From [Enterobacter] lignolyticus SCF1 (GTDB lineage: Bacteria > Pseudomonadota > Gammaproteobacteria > Enterobacterales > Enterobacteriaceae), in contig NC_014618.1 in assembly GCF_000164865.1 (NCBI RefSeq), forward strand, positions 2,170,001-2,234,000: a DNA stretch of 64,000 bases, written 5' to 3'. Positions 35,741 through 44,488 of the stretch are shown here, one piece after another (the first letter of the stretch is position 1; each line of letters opens with the position of its first letter). Both the position numbers and the translations under genes were made by a program. Under the pieces are notes generated by a model, which ran no database searches, was not told where the DNA came from, and worked only from the letters and a program-made list of their open reading frames with translations.

Positions 35741-35914
35741 ATGAAGCGTAGTCGAACCGAAGTGGGGCGTTGGCGCATGCTGAGACAGGCAAGCCGCCGC
35801 AAATCGCGTTGGCTGGAAGCGCAGTCCCGGCGCAATATCCGCATCCACGCGATCAGAAAGTGTCTGGTGAAGCGGCAGAGAAATTCACTGCTGGTCGCCA
35901 TTTACGATTTCTGA
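35741..35914 (+). CDS. yciY: YciY, small basic protein
   Basis: 57 aa, matching E. coli YciY in length and sequence pattern (begins MKRSRTEVGRWRM, ends NSLLVAIYDF). Very rich in Arg and Lys. Function unknown. It is divergent from clsA and followed 11 bases later by a strong terminator. The close match in length and sequence across species supports a real gene. Confidence 0.88.
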   Translation: MKRSRTEVGRWRMLRQASRRKSRWLEAQSRRNIRIHAIRKCLVKRQRNSLLVAIYDF

Positions 35915-35920
35915 ATAGCA

Positions 35921-35956
35921 AAAAAGGGCACCGCTGGCGGTGCCCATTGTTTTTTT
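35921..35956. terminator. bidirectional terminator between yciY and yciI
   Basis: GGGCACCG pairs with CGGTGCCC around CTGG, with an A-run before and T-run after; it separates two convergent genes. Confidence 0.88.
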
Positions 35957-35966
35957 AAGCGCCCGC

Positions 35967-36263
35967 TTAAAAGATTTTTTTGTACGGTTTTACGGCCACT
36001 TTGCTGTAAACGCCTGCCGCGACGTAAGGGTCGGCATCTGCCCAGGCCTGAGCCGCTTCAAGCGATTCAAATTCGGCGATGACCGTAGAGCCGGTAAAAC
36101 CTGCGACGCCGGGATCGTTACTGTCGACCGCAGGCAGCGGACCTGCCGTCAGCAAACGGCCTTCATCATGCAGCAATTGCAAACGCGCGAGGTGAGCGGG
36201 GCGGACCGGCAGACGTTTTTCCAGCGAGTCGGCGACATCTTCAGCATAAATCACATAGAGCAC
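35967..36263 (-). CDS. yciI: YciI-family protein, GTG start
   Basis: 98 aa, ferredoxin-like YCII domain with the conserved His-Asp pair (RPAHLARLQ and the later ADADPYVAAGVY). Family members include small dehydrochlorinases and lyase-like enzymes, but the E. coli protein has no defined role. The start codon is GTG at 36263, as in E. coli. It is divergent from tonB. Confidence 0.93.
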   Translation of the reverse strand: MLYVIYAEDVADSLEKRLPVRPAHLARLQLLHDEGRLLTAGPLPAVDSNDPGVAGFTGSTVIAEFESLEAAQAWADADPYVAAGVYSKVAVKPYKKIF

Positions 36264-36424
36264 AGGCGCAGTTCCTTATCGGTAAATTGTCGAAACACGG
36301 TATGTGAAAGCGATAACGACTGCAATGCTATGATCTTTTTGTCTTTGCGTCTGCGGCACCGCTGCGCTTTTTTTCACCATCTCCCACGGAAATTTGACCG
36401 AGGTTAAGATGCGTTATTGAATAT

Positions 36425-36443
36425 GATTGCTATTTGCATTTAA
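36425..36443 (+). promoter_or_regulatory. Fur box of tonB
   Basis: GATTGCTATTTGCATTTAA is a partial Fur box and closely resembles the site at the same place before E. coli tonB. Iron repression of tonB is expected. Confidence 0.65.
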
Positions 36444-36484
36444 AATCGACCCATCATTTTTCAACTGAAACGATTATGACTTCA

Positions 36485-37198
36485 ATGACCCTCGATTTAC
36501 CTCGCCGTTTTCCGTGGCCGACGCTGTTGTCTGTGGGCATTCACGGTGCCGTCGTGGCGGGTTTGCTTTACACCTCGGTACATCAGGTTATTGAATTACC
36601 GGCCCCCGCGCAGCCGATCATGGTCAGCATGGTAGCGCCTGCGGATCTGGAGCCTCCTCAGGCGGTACAGCCGACGCCGCAGCCGGTCGCAGAACCTGAG
36701 CCGGAGCCGGAAGTAGTGCCGGAACCGCCGAAAGAGGCGCCGGTGGTTATCCATAAGCCGAAACCTAAGCCGAAGCCAAAACCGAAGCCGGAGAAAAAAG
36801 TTGAACAGCCCGAGCGTGAGGTGAAACCGGTAGAGCCGCGAGCGACATCGCCGTTTGAAAACGCCACGACGCCAAGCCGCCCGGCGATGAATTCCGCTCC
36901 GGCGACCAGCGCGCCGGTCGCGGCGGCGCCCTCCGGCCCGCGCGCATTGAGCCGTAACCAGCCGCAGTATCCCACGCGAGCACAACAGTTGCGCATTGAA
37001 GGTAATGTTCGCGTTAAGTTTGACGTGACGCCCGAGGGGCGCGTCGAAAACGTAGAGATCCTGTCCGCCCAGCCGAGCAATCTGTTCGAGCGCGACGTAA
37101 AGGCGGCGATGCGCAAATGGCGCTATGAGCCAGGGAAACCCGGCACCGGGCTGGTGATGAATATCGAGTTTCGCCTCAAGGGCGTGCAAATGAACTAA
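36485..37198 (+). CDS. tonB: TonB, energy transducer for outer-membrane receptors
   Basis: 237 aa. An N-terminal signal-anchor (about 10-32) that engages ExbBD and carries the key SxxxH motif (SVGIHGAVVAG), a proline-rich periplasmic spacer with (PE)n and (KP)n repeats (about 65-105), and a C-terminal domain (about 150-237) with the YP segment (NQPQYPTRAQQ) that binds TonB boxes. It powers BtuB and the HmuR receptor encoded later in this window. The C-terminus (LKGVQMN) differs from E. coli. An ATG nine bases upstream (36476) is an alternative start. Confidence 0.97.
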   Translation: MTLDLPRRFPWPTLLSVGIHGAVVAGLLYTSVHQVIELPAPAQPIMVSMVAPADLEPPQAVQPTPQPVAEPEPEPEVVPEPPKEAPVVIHKPKPKPKPKPKPEKKVEQPEREVKPVEPRATSPFENATTPSRPAMNSAPATSAPVAAAPSGPRALSRNQPQYPTRAQQLRIEGNVRVKFDVTPEGRVENVEILSAQPSNLFERDVKAAMRKWRYEPGKPGTGLVMNIEFRLKGVQMN

Positions 37199-37199
37199 C

Positions 37200-37225
37200 A
37201 AAAAGCCCCTCGCGGGGCTTTTTTT
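37200..37225. terminator. tonB/yniA terminator
   Basis: AAAAAGCCCC-TCGC-GGGGCTTTTTTT. The T-run merges into the yniA stop codon, so the element serves both converging genes. It also marks the boundary of the map rearrangement described in the findings. Confidence 0.92.
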
Positions 37226-38081
37226 ACGCCGCCAGCACGCGCTCCAGCGCTTTCTGCGCGGTGACCAGATGCGCTCCGCCGAACATAATCGCCCGGTTCA
37301 GCAGCGTATAAAGCTGGTAAACCGGCTGGCGTTCAAGGAAGCCGCCCGGCAGCGGCGAGATTGACTGGTAGCCGTCATAAATCTGCGGCGGCTGCTCCGG
37401 GTGGAGCGGCAGCATTGCCAGATCGCATTCGCGGTCACCCCAGTAGCAGGCCGGGTCAAAGATATAGGGACCGGACGGGCCCAGCGCGCAGTTCTGCGAC
37501 CACAAATCGCCGTGCAGCAGCGATGGCGTCGGCTGATGGCTGCTCAGCCGCTGGTGGATATGTTCGACGATGGCGTCGATATTGCCAAACTCCATGCCTT
37601 TTTCCGCCGCCAGCTCCAGCTGCCAGCCGATGCGCTGCTCGGCAAAAAAGGTGGACCAGCGCCGCTGCCAGGCGTTGGGCTGCGGCGTTGTCGACAGGTC
37701 GTTGTCGAAGTCGAGTCCAAACTGCGGCTGATCGCTCCACCCGTGCAGATGCGCAAGCTGCTGACCCAGCAGAAAGGCGTTATGGGCGTCCAGCGGGCGA
37801 GGCGGAAGATACTCCATGACCAGGAAGCTGTAATCGCGATCGCTGCCGACGGCGAAGACGCCGGGGACCCGGACGGTTTTGCTGCGCGACAGAAGCTCCA
37901 GCTGGTCGGCCTCGGCGGTGAAAATGGGCAACATTTCGCGCTCATCGCATTTGACGAAATAATCCCGGCCGCCAAAACGCAGGTGCCAAGCGGCGTGAAT
38001 TTCTCCGCCTGGCAGCTCGTTGCGCAGCTCTATCTCGCCGTCTCCATGCTCTCTCAACAGGTTACTGATAGCTTGCCACAT
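37224..38081 (-). CDS. yniA: YniA, fructosamine-kinase-family protein
   Basis: 285 aa. Aminoglycoside-phosphotransferase-like fold with the catalytic loop LLHGDLWSQNC and metal-binding IFDPACYWGDRE. Relatives phosphorylate protein-bound fructosamines or ribulosamines as a deglycation step; direct substrate here is unproven. GGGGAGA precedes the ATG at 38081. In E. coli yniA is also just downstream of pfkB. Confidence 0.95.
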   Translation of the reverse strand: MWQAISNLLREHGDGEIELRNELPGGEIHAAWHLRFGGRDYFVKCDEREMLPIFTAEADQLELLSRSKTVRVPGVFAVGSDRDYSFLVMEYLPPRPLDAHNAFLLGQQLAHLHGWSDQPQFGLDFDNDLSTTPQPNAWQRRWSTFFAEQRIGWQLELAAEKGMEFGNIDAIVEHIHQRLSSHQPTPSLLHGDLWSQNCALGPSGPYIFDPACYWGDRECDLAMLPLHPEQPPQIYDGYQSISPLPGGFLERQPVYQLYTLLNRAIMFGGAHLVTAQKALERVLAA

Positions 38082-38280
38082 GCTGTCTCTCCCCATGTCT
38101 TCTGCCATATCATAAGGTTAGCGCATAAACGCGGTGGAAAAATACGAACTGACGCACAACTGTGCGTTTCAAAGGACGGTTATTGTGACCAGGGACGCGT
38201 AATGTGATATTCACGACAGGCGATCACCACATTGTAATTCAAGGGTTTTGTTAGCATAGTCGATAACGGCGATTTGGCGA

Positions 38281-38304
38281 CTCCCGCCGCGCTGGCGGCG
38301 GGAG
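38281..38304. other. 10-bp GC hairpin in the pfkB-yniA gap
   Basis: CTCCCGCCGC pairs with GCGGCGGGAG around GCTG, eight bases past the pfkB stop. No T-run follows on the minus strand, so it is a 3'-end stabiliser or weak terminator. Confidence 0.5.
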
Positions 38305-38311
38305 CTGCGGC

Positions 38312-39244
38312 CTATATCTGGCACAGATAATGATAAATATTCTGCGTATTCTCAAGCGAGCACAGGCGAGTGCCCTGGTTTAGCGTGGCCGCGCTGCCTG
38401 CGGCTACGCCATAGCGTACCATCTCCTCCAGCGGCGCGTTTTGCGCCAGCTTCAGCGTCATGGCGCCGACCATGCTGTCCCCGGCGCCGACGGTGCTCTG
38501 GCTTTTCACCGGCGGCGGCACCACCTGAACGGAACCGCTGGCGTCCACGCCCAGCGCGCCCTGTGGCCCAAGCGATACCACAACGCGTTTTGCTTTGCCG
38601 CTGCGCACGAGTTCAAGCGCTGCCTGACGCACGTCGTCGGGCTGGGTCAGCTCGCGCTGGACCAGCGCGCTAAGCTCCTTCTGGTTCGGCTTAACCAGCT
38701 CAAGCCCGCCGACGCTGAGCGCGGCCGCCAGCGCGTCGCCGGAGCTGTCGATAACGCAGCGCAGGCCATGTCGCTGCGCGGTTTTTATCATTTCGGCCAG
38801 ACGCCCCGTGGATACGCCCGGCGGCAGGCTGCCGCTAATAACGATAATCGCGCCGGCGTCGGCCGCCATCACCCGGGCCTCCAGGCGGGCAAATTCGTCG
38901 TCGCTGAGCGCGGCTCCTGGCATCACGAAACGGTATTGCTCGCCGCTGGTCTTAACATGTACGTGCAGGTTTTGCCGCGTCCAGTCCTGTGTTTCGACCG
39001 CTTCTACCGGAACGCGCTCTGCGGCAAGCAGGGCGACCAGGTGCTCGCCCGTTGCGCCGCCCGCCGGGAAAATCGCCGTCGCGGCGCCGCCAAGAAAGGT
39101 GATAGCGCGCGCAACGTTGATGCCGCCGCCACCCGGCTCAAAGACGGGGGCGCTGCAGCGTAATTTACCTTCGGGATAAATTTGTGGGGTCTGCGTAGCG
39201 CTGTCGAGAGAGGGCGCTAACGTGAGCGTATAGATCTTGGTCAT
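38312..39244 (-). CDS. pfkB: 6-phosphofructokinase II PfkB
   Basis: 310 aa, ribokinase family, unrelated to PfkA. It phosphorylates fructose-6-phosphate as a minor glycolytic isozyme. The N-terminal GGGGINVARA motif binds substrate and the C-terminal VGAGDSMVGA carries the catalytic Asp. AAGGAGGT precedes the ATG at 39244; a 35-codon upstream extension is not conserved. Confidence 0.97.
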   Translation of the reverse strand: MTKIYTLTLAPSLDSATQTPQIYPEGKLRCSAPVFEPGGGGINVARAITFLGGAATAIFPAGGATGEHLVALLAAERVPVEAVETQDWTRQNLHVHVKTSGEQYRFVMPGAALSDDEFARLEARVMAADAGAIIVISGSLPPGVSTGRLAEMIKTAQRHGLRCVIDSSGDALAAALSVGGLELVKPNQKELSALVQRELTQPDDVRQAALELVRSGKAKRVVVSLGPQGALGVDASGSVQVVPPPVKSQSTVGAGDSMVGAMTLKLAQNAPLEEMVRYGVAAGSAATLNQGTRLCSLENTQNIYHYLCQI

Positions 39245-39437
39245 TCCATTACCTCCTTTTATGACCTTTGCAGGCCAGCCCATAACGTGCTTAGTGTAAG
39301 CCTGGCACCTGTTTTGCCTGAGGGGAAGTGTCAAAGGCATGATTTTCATGAATTTAAAGCCAAACGTTGACTTTTATCATTATGAAATAAAACGAGTTTT
39401 GAGAGCCCTCTTATTCAAAAAATGAAATAAGAATTCA

Positions 39438-39466
39438 TTGCTATGTTAATCGGGCCTTTTTATAAT
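39438..39466 (+). promoter_or_regulatory. strong ydiY promoter
   Basis: TTGCTA (39438-39443), exactly 17 bases, TATAAT (39461-39466). Transcription would begin near 39473, about 88 bases before the ydiY start codon. Confidence 0.75.
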
Positions 39467-39515
39467 TTGTTACCTTTCTTAGGACTGCCTGTCGTTGATC
39501 CTCGCGAAAGTTTCC

Positions 39516-39539
39516 GGGACCGTAACGGTCTCTTTTTTT
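39516..39539 (+). terminator. intrinsic terminator in the ydiY leader
   Basis: GGGACCG pairs with CGGTCTC (one G-T pair) around TAA, followed by seven T, 21 bases upstream of the ydiY ATG and about 45 bases after the predicted start of transcription. It would release an RNA of about 67 nucleotides or act as an attenuator. CTTTC and GAAAG (39474-39510 region) could form an earlier stem. Confidence 0.75.
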
Positions 39540-39560
39540 GTTGTACGGACTCTTAAATAA

Positions 39561-40319
39561 ATGAAGCTTTTCAAGACAGTACCCGTGGCCATCGCGCTGG
39601 CGGGGGGCCTGTTTACGTCAATGCACGCACTGGCCGATGATACCGTTTTTACTGTCATGGACGACCCTTCCTCTGCGAAGAAACCGTTTGAAGGTAAAGT
39701 TAACGGCGGTTATCTGGCGCAGTCTGGTAACACTAAAAGTTCTTCTCTGACCGCTGACTCGACCCTGACCTGGTACGGCGAAAAAACCGCCTGGTCGCTG
39801 TGGGGCAATGCCAGCAACACCTCTTCTAATGATGAACGATCTTCAGAGAAATACGCGATAGGCGGCCGTTCGCGTTATAACCTGACCGACTATGATTACC
39901 TGTTCGGCCAGGCTAGCTGGTTGACCGACCGCTACAACGGCTACCACGAGCGTGACGTTTTCACCGCCGGTTATGGTCGCCAGATCTTCAACGGTCCTGT
40001 GCATAGCCTGCGTTTTGAATTTGGTCCTGGCGTCCGCTACGACGAGTTTACCGATGGCGAGACGCAGACGCAGGCGCTGGGCTATGTATCCGGGATCTAC
40101 GTCTGGCAGATGACCGACACCACGAAATTCACCCAGGGCGTTTCCGTTTTTGGCGCGGACGATACGACGGTTAACTCTGAAACCGCGCTGGATGTGGCTA
40201 TTAACGCGCATTTCGGCCTGCGCGTCGCTTATAACCTGACCTGGAACTCGCAGCCGCCGTCAACCGCGCCGGATCATACCGACCGTCGTACGATGGTGAC
40301 CTTAGGGTACAAAATGTAA
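39561..40319 (+). CDS. ydiY: YdiY, DUF481-family outer-membrane beta-barrel protein
   Basis: 252 aa, same as E. coli YdiY. Signal peptide cleaved after MHALA (about residue 25). The mature part has alternating polar/aromatic strands (GYLAQSGNTKSSS, WSLWGNAS, LFGQASWLTDRY) ending in an aromatic-rich C-terminal strand (TMVTLGYKM), consistent with a small barrel. Function unknown. It is divergent from pfkB and preceded by an unusual leader terminator. Confidence 0.93.
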   Translation: MKLFKTVPVAIALAGGLFTSMHALADDTVFTVMDDPSSAKKPFEGKVNGGYLAQSGNTKSSSLTADSTLTWYGEKTAWSLWGNASNTSSNDERSSEKYAIGGRSRYNLTDYDYLFGQASWLTDRYNGYHERDVFTAGYGRQIFNGPVHSLRFEFGPGVRYDEFTDGETQTQALGYVSGIYVWQMTDTTKFTQGVSVFGADDTTVNSETALDVAINAHFGLRVAYNLTWNSQPPSTAPDHTDRRTMVTLGYKM

Positions 40320-40326
40320 TGTGTCG

Positions 40327-40354
40327 GGCCGGAAATTTCCGGCCTGATTTTTTT
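40327..40354 (+). terminator. ydiY terminator
   Basis: The perfect 18-base palindrome GGCCGGAAATTTCCGGCC is followed by TGA and seven T. The end touches the stop codon of the convergent DedA-family gene. Confidence 0.9.
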
Positions 40355-40883
40355 ATGAAAACAGTTCGGCAAGCCAGGGGATGCCCAGCGCACCGGGCGC
40401 CAGTATGCCAAACGCCCAGACGGCGGCCGACGCGCCATTCGCCAGCTGAAATTTTCCGGACGGCATCGCGCAAATGCCCGCCACCAGCGGAACGACCGCC
40501 CGCAAGGGGCCGAAGAAGCGTCCGATGAACACCCCCCAGGTTCCCCAGCGTTCAAAAAAGGCGTGGCCGCGCGCAATAAGCTGCGGCTGGCGGGACAGGG
40601 GCCACACCCTGATAACCCGTTCGCTGTAGTGAAAGCCCAGCCACCAGGATAGCCAGTCGCCGCAGAACGCGCCAACCGCCGCCGACAGCCAGACGGTGAA
40701 AAAGGTCAGCTCGCTTTCGCCTATCAGCGCACCGGTCGCCAGCAGAATGACCGTCGCCGGCAGCAGCAAGGAGATAAACGCCAGCGATTCGCCAAACGCC
40801 AGCAGAAAAATGACGCCCAGCGCCAGGTGTTGATGCTGACTGATAAAATCAGTCACGGTGTGGATCAGGTACGTAAAATCCAT
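40353..40883 (-). CDS. DedA-family inner-membrane protein
   Basis: 176 aa, VTT/SNARE-associated DedA family. About five membrane segments, the acidic residue in FGESLAFISLLLPA and the arginine motif FIGRFFGPLRAVVPLVAG are intact. Family members support proton-motive force, drug tolerance and probably undecaprenyl-phosphate or phospholipid flipping. It is not the E. coli gene I expect beside thrS, so it may be an accessory DedA paralogue. The ribosome site is weak. Confidence 0.88.
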   Translation of the reverse strand: MDFTYLIHTVTDFISQHQHLALGVIFLLAFGESLAFISLLLPATVILLATGALIGESELTFFTVWLSAAVGAFCGDWLSWWLGFHYSERVIRVWPLSRQPQLIARGHAFFERWGTWGVFIGRFFGPLRAVVPLVAGICAMPSGKFQLANGASAAVWAFGILAPGALGIPWLAELFS

Positions 40884-41191
40884 TTTTGCGATCTCAGTGG
40901 CTTAACGGTAGCCATAGTGATACCGCGTTGCGCCTTAACGAAAGACTAACGGCCGGGAATTCCATAGCCCTGCGGGGAATAATAAAGGCGGACTTTCAAC
41001 GCGTCTTTAAGACGTGTAGTATGGTCAGGTACTTAATGGCAGCTATCGGGAAGACCTCAGGCGAATTATCGCCCGGCCGTCTGTTTTCCGCAGAGTGAAG
41101 CGAGATACCTGATAATCCTGCCGTTAACTTTCTCAAAATCGTTTTGTATGTGCTCTTTCGTGTGGGGCACCACTGCAAATAAGGATATAAA
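40884..41191 (+). promoter_or_regulatory. thrS leader with tRNA-like translational operator
   Basis: 308 bases without a gene. GTGCTC (41150-41155) pairs with GGGCAC (41165-41170) around a nine-base loop containing CGT (41159-41161), mimicking the tRNA-Thr anticodon arm (CGU). In E. coli, ThrRS binds this domain and blocks ribosome binding; AAGGA then ATG follow at the same distance. A promoter near 40994-41022 (TTTCAA, 17 bases, TAGTAT) is possible but weak. Confidence 0.8.
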
Positions 41192-43120
41192 ATGCCTGTA
41201 ATTACTCTTCCTGATGGCAGTCAACGCCATTACGACCACGCAGTAAGCCCAATGGATGTTGCCCTTGATATCGGCCCAGGTCTGGCGAAAGCCTGTATCG
41301 CTGGCCGTGTGAACGGCGAACTGGCTGATGCCAGCGATCTCATTGAACATGACGCATCGCTTGCAATCATTACCGCAAAAGATGAAGAAGGTCTGGAAAT
41401 TCTTCGTCACTCCTGCGCGCACCTGCTGGGTCATGCGATCAAACAGTTATGGCCGAACACCAAAATGGCGATCGGACCGGTTGTTGACAATGGTTTCTAC
41501 TATGACGTGGACCTTGACCATACCCTGACGCAGGAAGATATCGACGCCCTCGAAAAGCGTATGCACGAGCTGGCGGAGAAAAACTACGATGTCATCAAGA
41601 AGAACGTGAGCTGGCATGAAGCCCGCGAAACGTTCGTGAAGCGCGGCGAGACCTATAAAGTCTCTATTCTCGATGAGAATATTGCGCACGATGACAAACC
41701 GGGTCTGTATCACCATGAAGAATATATCGACATGTGCCGCGGTCCGCACGTGCCGAATATGCGCTTCTGCCATCACTTTAAGCTGATGAAAACCGCAGGG
41801 GCGTACTGGCGTGGCGACAGCAACAATAAAATGCTGCAGCGTATTTACGGCACCGCATGGGCCGATAAAAAAGCCCTGAACGCCTATCTGCAGCGCCTGG
41901 AAGAAGCCGCGAAGCGTGACCACCGTAAAATCGGTAAGCAGCTCGACCTGTACCATATGCAGGAAGAAGCGCCGGGTATGGTGTTCTGGCACAACGACGG
42001 CTGGACTATCTTCCGTGAACTGGAAGTCTTTGTACGCTCCAAGCTCAAAGAGTACCAGTACCAGGAAGTGAAGGGTCCATTCATGATGGACCGCGTCCTG
42101 TGGGAAAAAACCGGCCACTGGGACAACTATAAAGATGCGATGTTCACCACCTCTTCCGAGAACCGTGAATACTGCATCAAGCCGATGAACTGCCCGGGCC
42201 ACGTGCAGATCTTCAATCAGGGTCTGAAATCCTACCGCGATCTGCCGCTGCGTATGGCGGAGTTCGGTAGCTGCCATCGTAACGAGCCGTCAGGCGCGCT
42301 GCATGGCCTGATGCGCGTGCGCGGCTTTACGCAGGACGATGCGCATATCTTCTGTACTGAAGAGCAAATCCGCGATGAAGTTAACGCCTGTATCCGGATG
42401 GTCTACGATATGTACAGCACCTTTGGCTTCGAGAAAATCGTCGTCAAGCTTTCCACTCGCCCCGAAAAACGTATCGGCAGCGATGAAATGTGGGATCGTG
42501 CTGAGGCGGACTTAGCGGTTGCGCTGGAAGAAAACAACATCCCGTTTGAATATCAGCTGGGTGAAGGCGCGTTCTACGGTCCGAAAATTGAATTTACTCT
42601 GTATGACTGCCTCGATCGTGCGTGGCAGTGCGGTACTGTACAGCTGGATTTCTCTCTGCCGTCTCGTCTGAGCGCCTCTTATGTTGGCGAAAACAACGAG
42701 CGCCAGGTGCCGGTTATGATTCACCGCGCAATTCTTGGGTCGATGGAACGCTTCATCGGCATCCTGACCGAAGAGTTCGCTGGTTTCTTCCCGACCTGGC
42801 TTGCGCCAGTGCAGGTGGTGGTAATGAACATTACCGATTCTCAGTCTGAATACGTTAACGAATTGACCCGTAAACTACAAAATGCCGGTATTCGTGTAAA
42901 AGCAGACTTGAGAAATGAGAAGATTGGCTTTAAAATCCGCGAGCACACTTTACGTCGTGTCCCGTATATGCTGGTTTGTGGTGATAAAGAGGTGGAAACA
43001 GGCAAAGTGGCCGTTCGCACCCGCCGCGGTAAAGACCTGGGCAGCATGGACGTAAATGAAGTGATCGAGAAGCTGCTGCAAGAGATTCGCAGCCGCAGTC
43101 TTCAACAACTGGAGGAATAA
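41192..43120 (+). CDS. thrS: threonyl-tRNA synthetase
   Basis: 642 aa, class II synthetase. In order: TGS domain (about 1-61), editing domain (about 62-225) with HSCAHLLGHA and the CRGPH motif, catalytic core (about 243-534) with zinc ligands in NCPGHVQ, and anticodon-binding domain (about 535-642). It charges tRNA-Thr and represses its own translation. infC follows after three bases. Confidence 0.99.
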   Translation: MPVITLPDGSQRHYDHAVSPMDVALDIGPGLAKACIAGRVNGELADASDLIEHDASLAIITAKDEEGLEILRHSCAHLLGHAIKQLWPNTKMAIGPVVDNGFYYDVDLDHTLTQEDIDALEKRMHELAEKNYDVIKKNVSWHEARETFVKRGETYKVSILDENIAHDDKPGLYHHEEYIDMCRGPHVPNMRFCHHFKLMKTAGAYWRGDSNNKMLQRIYGTAWADKKALNAYLQRLEEAAKRDHRKIGKQLDLYHMQEEAPGMVFWHNDGWTIFRELEVFVRSKLKEYQYQEVKGPFMMDRVLWEKTGHWDNYKDAMFTTSSENREYCIKPMNCPGHVQIFNQGLKSYRDLPLRMAEFGSCHRNEPSGALHGLMRVRGFTQDDAHIFCTEEQIRDEVNACIRMVYDMYSTFGFEKIVVKLSTRPEKRIGSDEMWDRAEADLAVALEENNIPFEYQLGEGAFYGPKIEFTLYDCLDRAWQCGTVQLDFSLPSRLSASYVGENNERQVPVMIHRAILGSMERFIGILTEEFAGFFPTWLAPVQVVVMNITDSQSEYVNELTRKLQNAGIRVKADLRNEKIGFKIREHTLRRVPYMLVCGDKEVETGKVAVRTRRGKDLGSMDVNEVIEKLLQEIRSRSLQQLEE

Positions 43121-43123
43121 GGT

Positions 43124-43666
43124 ATTAAAGGCGGAAAACGAGTTCAAACGGCGCGTCCGAATCGTATTAATGGCGAAATTCGCGCGCAAGAAGTTCGCTT
43201 AACAGGTCTGGAAGGCGAGCAGCTTGGTATTGTGAGTCTGAGAGAAGCTCTGGAAAAAGCTGAAGAAGCCGGAGTAGACTTAGTCGAAATCAGCCCTAAC
43301 GCCGAGCCGCCGGTTTGTCGTATCATGGACTACGGCAAATTCCTCTATGAAAAGAGCAAGTCTTCTAAGGAACAGAAGAAAAAGCAGAAAGTTATCCAGG
43401 TTAAGGAAATTAAGTTCCGCCCTGGTACTGACGAAGGCGACTATCAGGTAAAACTCCGCAGCCTGATTCGCTTTCTCGAAGATGGCGATAAGGCCAAGAT
43501 CACGCTGCGTTTCCGCGGTCGTGAGATGGCCCACCAGCAGATCGGTATGGAAGTGCTTAACCGCGTGAAAGACGATCTGGTTGAACTGGCAGTAGTCGAA
43601 TCCTTCCCAACGAAGATCGAAGGCCGCCAGATGATCATGGTGCTCGCTCCGAAGAAGAAACAGTAA
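43124..43666 (+). CDS. infC: translation initiation factor IF-3, AUU start codon
   Basis: 180 aa when read from the ATT at 43124, exactly the E. coli length. The reading from that codon is colinear with E. coli (Lys-Gly-Gly-Lys-Arg-Val-Gln), while the first ATG-like start is 36 codons in and would remove half of the N domain. GGAGGA lies upstream within the thrS end. The AUU codon lets IF-3 reject its own mRNA and so regulate itself. N domain, lysine-rich linker (KEQKKKQK) and C domain are all present. Confidence 0.97.
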   Translation: MKGGKRVQTARPNRINGEIRAQEVRLTGLEGEQLGIVSLREALEKAEEAGVDLVEISPNAEPPVCRIMDYGKFLYEKSKSSKEQKKKQKVIQVKEIKFRPGTDEGDYQVKLRSLIRFLEDGDKAKITLRFRGREMAHQQIGMEVLNRVKDDLVELAVVESFPTKIEGRQMIMVLAPKKKQ

Positions 43667-43961
<295 letters not shown>

Positions 43962-44010
43962 GTCGTTAACGTTTAACTTTTTTAATTAGAATAGATACAG
44001 GAGAGCACAT

Positions 44011-44367
44011 ATGGCTCGCGTAAAACGTGGTGTAATTGCACGTGCACGTCACAAGAAAATTTTGAAACAAGCTAAAGGTTACTACGGTGCGCGTTCTCGC
44101 GTTTACCGCGTTGCCTTCCAGGCTGTTATCAAAGCTGGTCAGTACGCTTATCGTGACCGTCGTCAGAAAAAGCGTCAGTTCCGTCAACTGTGGATTGCGC
44201 GTATCAACGCAGCAGCACGTCAGAACGGTATTTCTTACAGCAAATTCATCAACGGCCTGAAAAAAGCCTCTGTTGAAATCGACCGTAAGATCCTGGCTGA
44301 CATCGCCGTATTCGACAAAGTAGCGTTCACCGCTCTGGTTGAAAAAGCGAAAGCAGCTCTGGCATAA
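44011..44367 (+). CDS. rplT: 50S ribosomal protein L20
   Basis: 118 aa. It binds 23S rRNA early in 50S assembly and, in E. coli, represses translation of rpmI-rplT. AGGAGAG precedes the ATG, with a 49-base gap after rpmI. Confidence 0.99.
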   Translation: MARVKRGVIARARHKKILKQAKGYYGARSRVYRVAFQAVIKAGQYAYRDRRQKKRQFRQLWIARINAAARQNGISYSKFINGLKKASVEIDRKILADIAVFDKVAFTALVEKAKAALA

Positions 44368-44375
44368 GCCAGTTG

Positions 44376-44402
44376 AAAGAGGGGGCTTTGCTCCCTCTTT
44401 TG
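44376..44402 (+). terminator. rplT terminator
   Basis: AAAGAGGG pairs with CCCTCTTT, extended by a G-T and a G-C pair, with a short T-run after. Confidence 0.8.
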
Positions 44403-44488
44403 CTTTAACATCATCAATGCATTGACATTTTCGCGCGATCGGCTTTCAATAACCGTATCGACGTCATTACCCTGAAGGTAACGCAAGC

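Noticed and set aside
36660..36830. Pro-Glu and Lys-Pro codon repeats in tonB as an unstable tandem repeat
   Set aside because: This is the normal proline-rich spacer of TonB, similar in length to that of E. coli.
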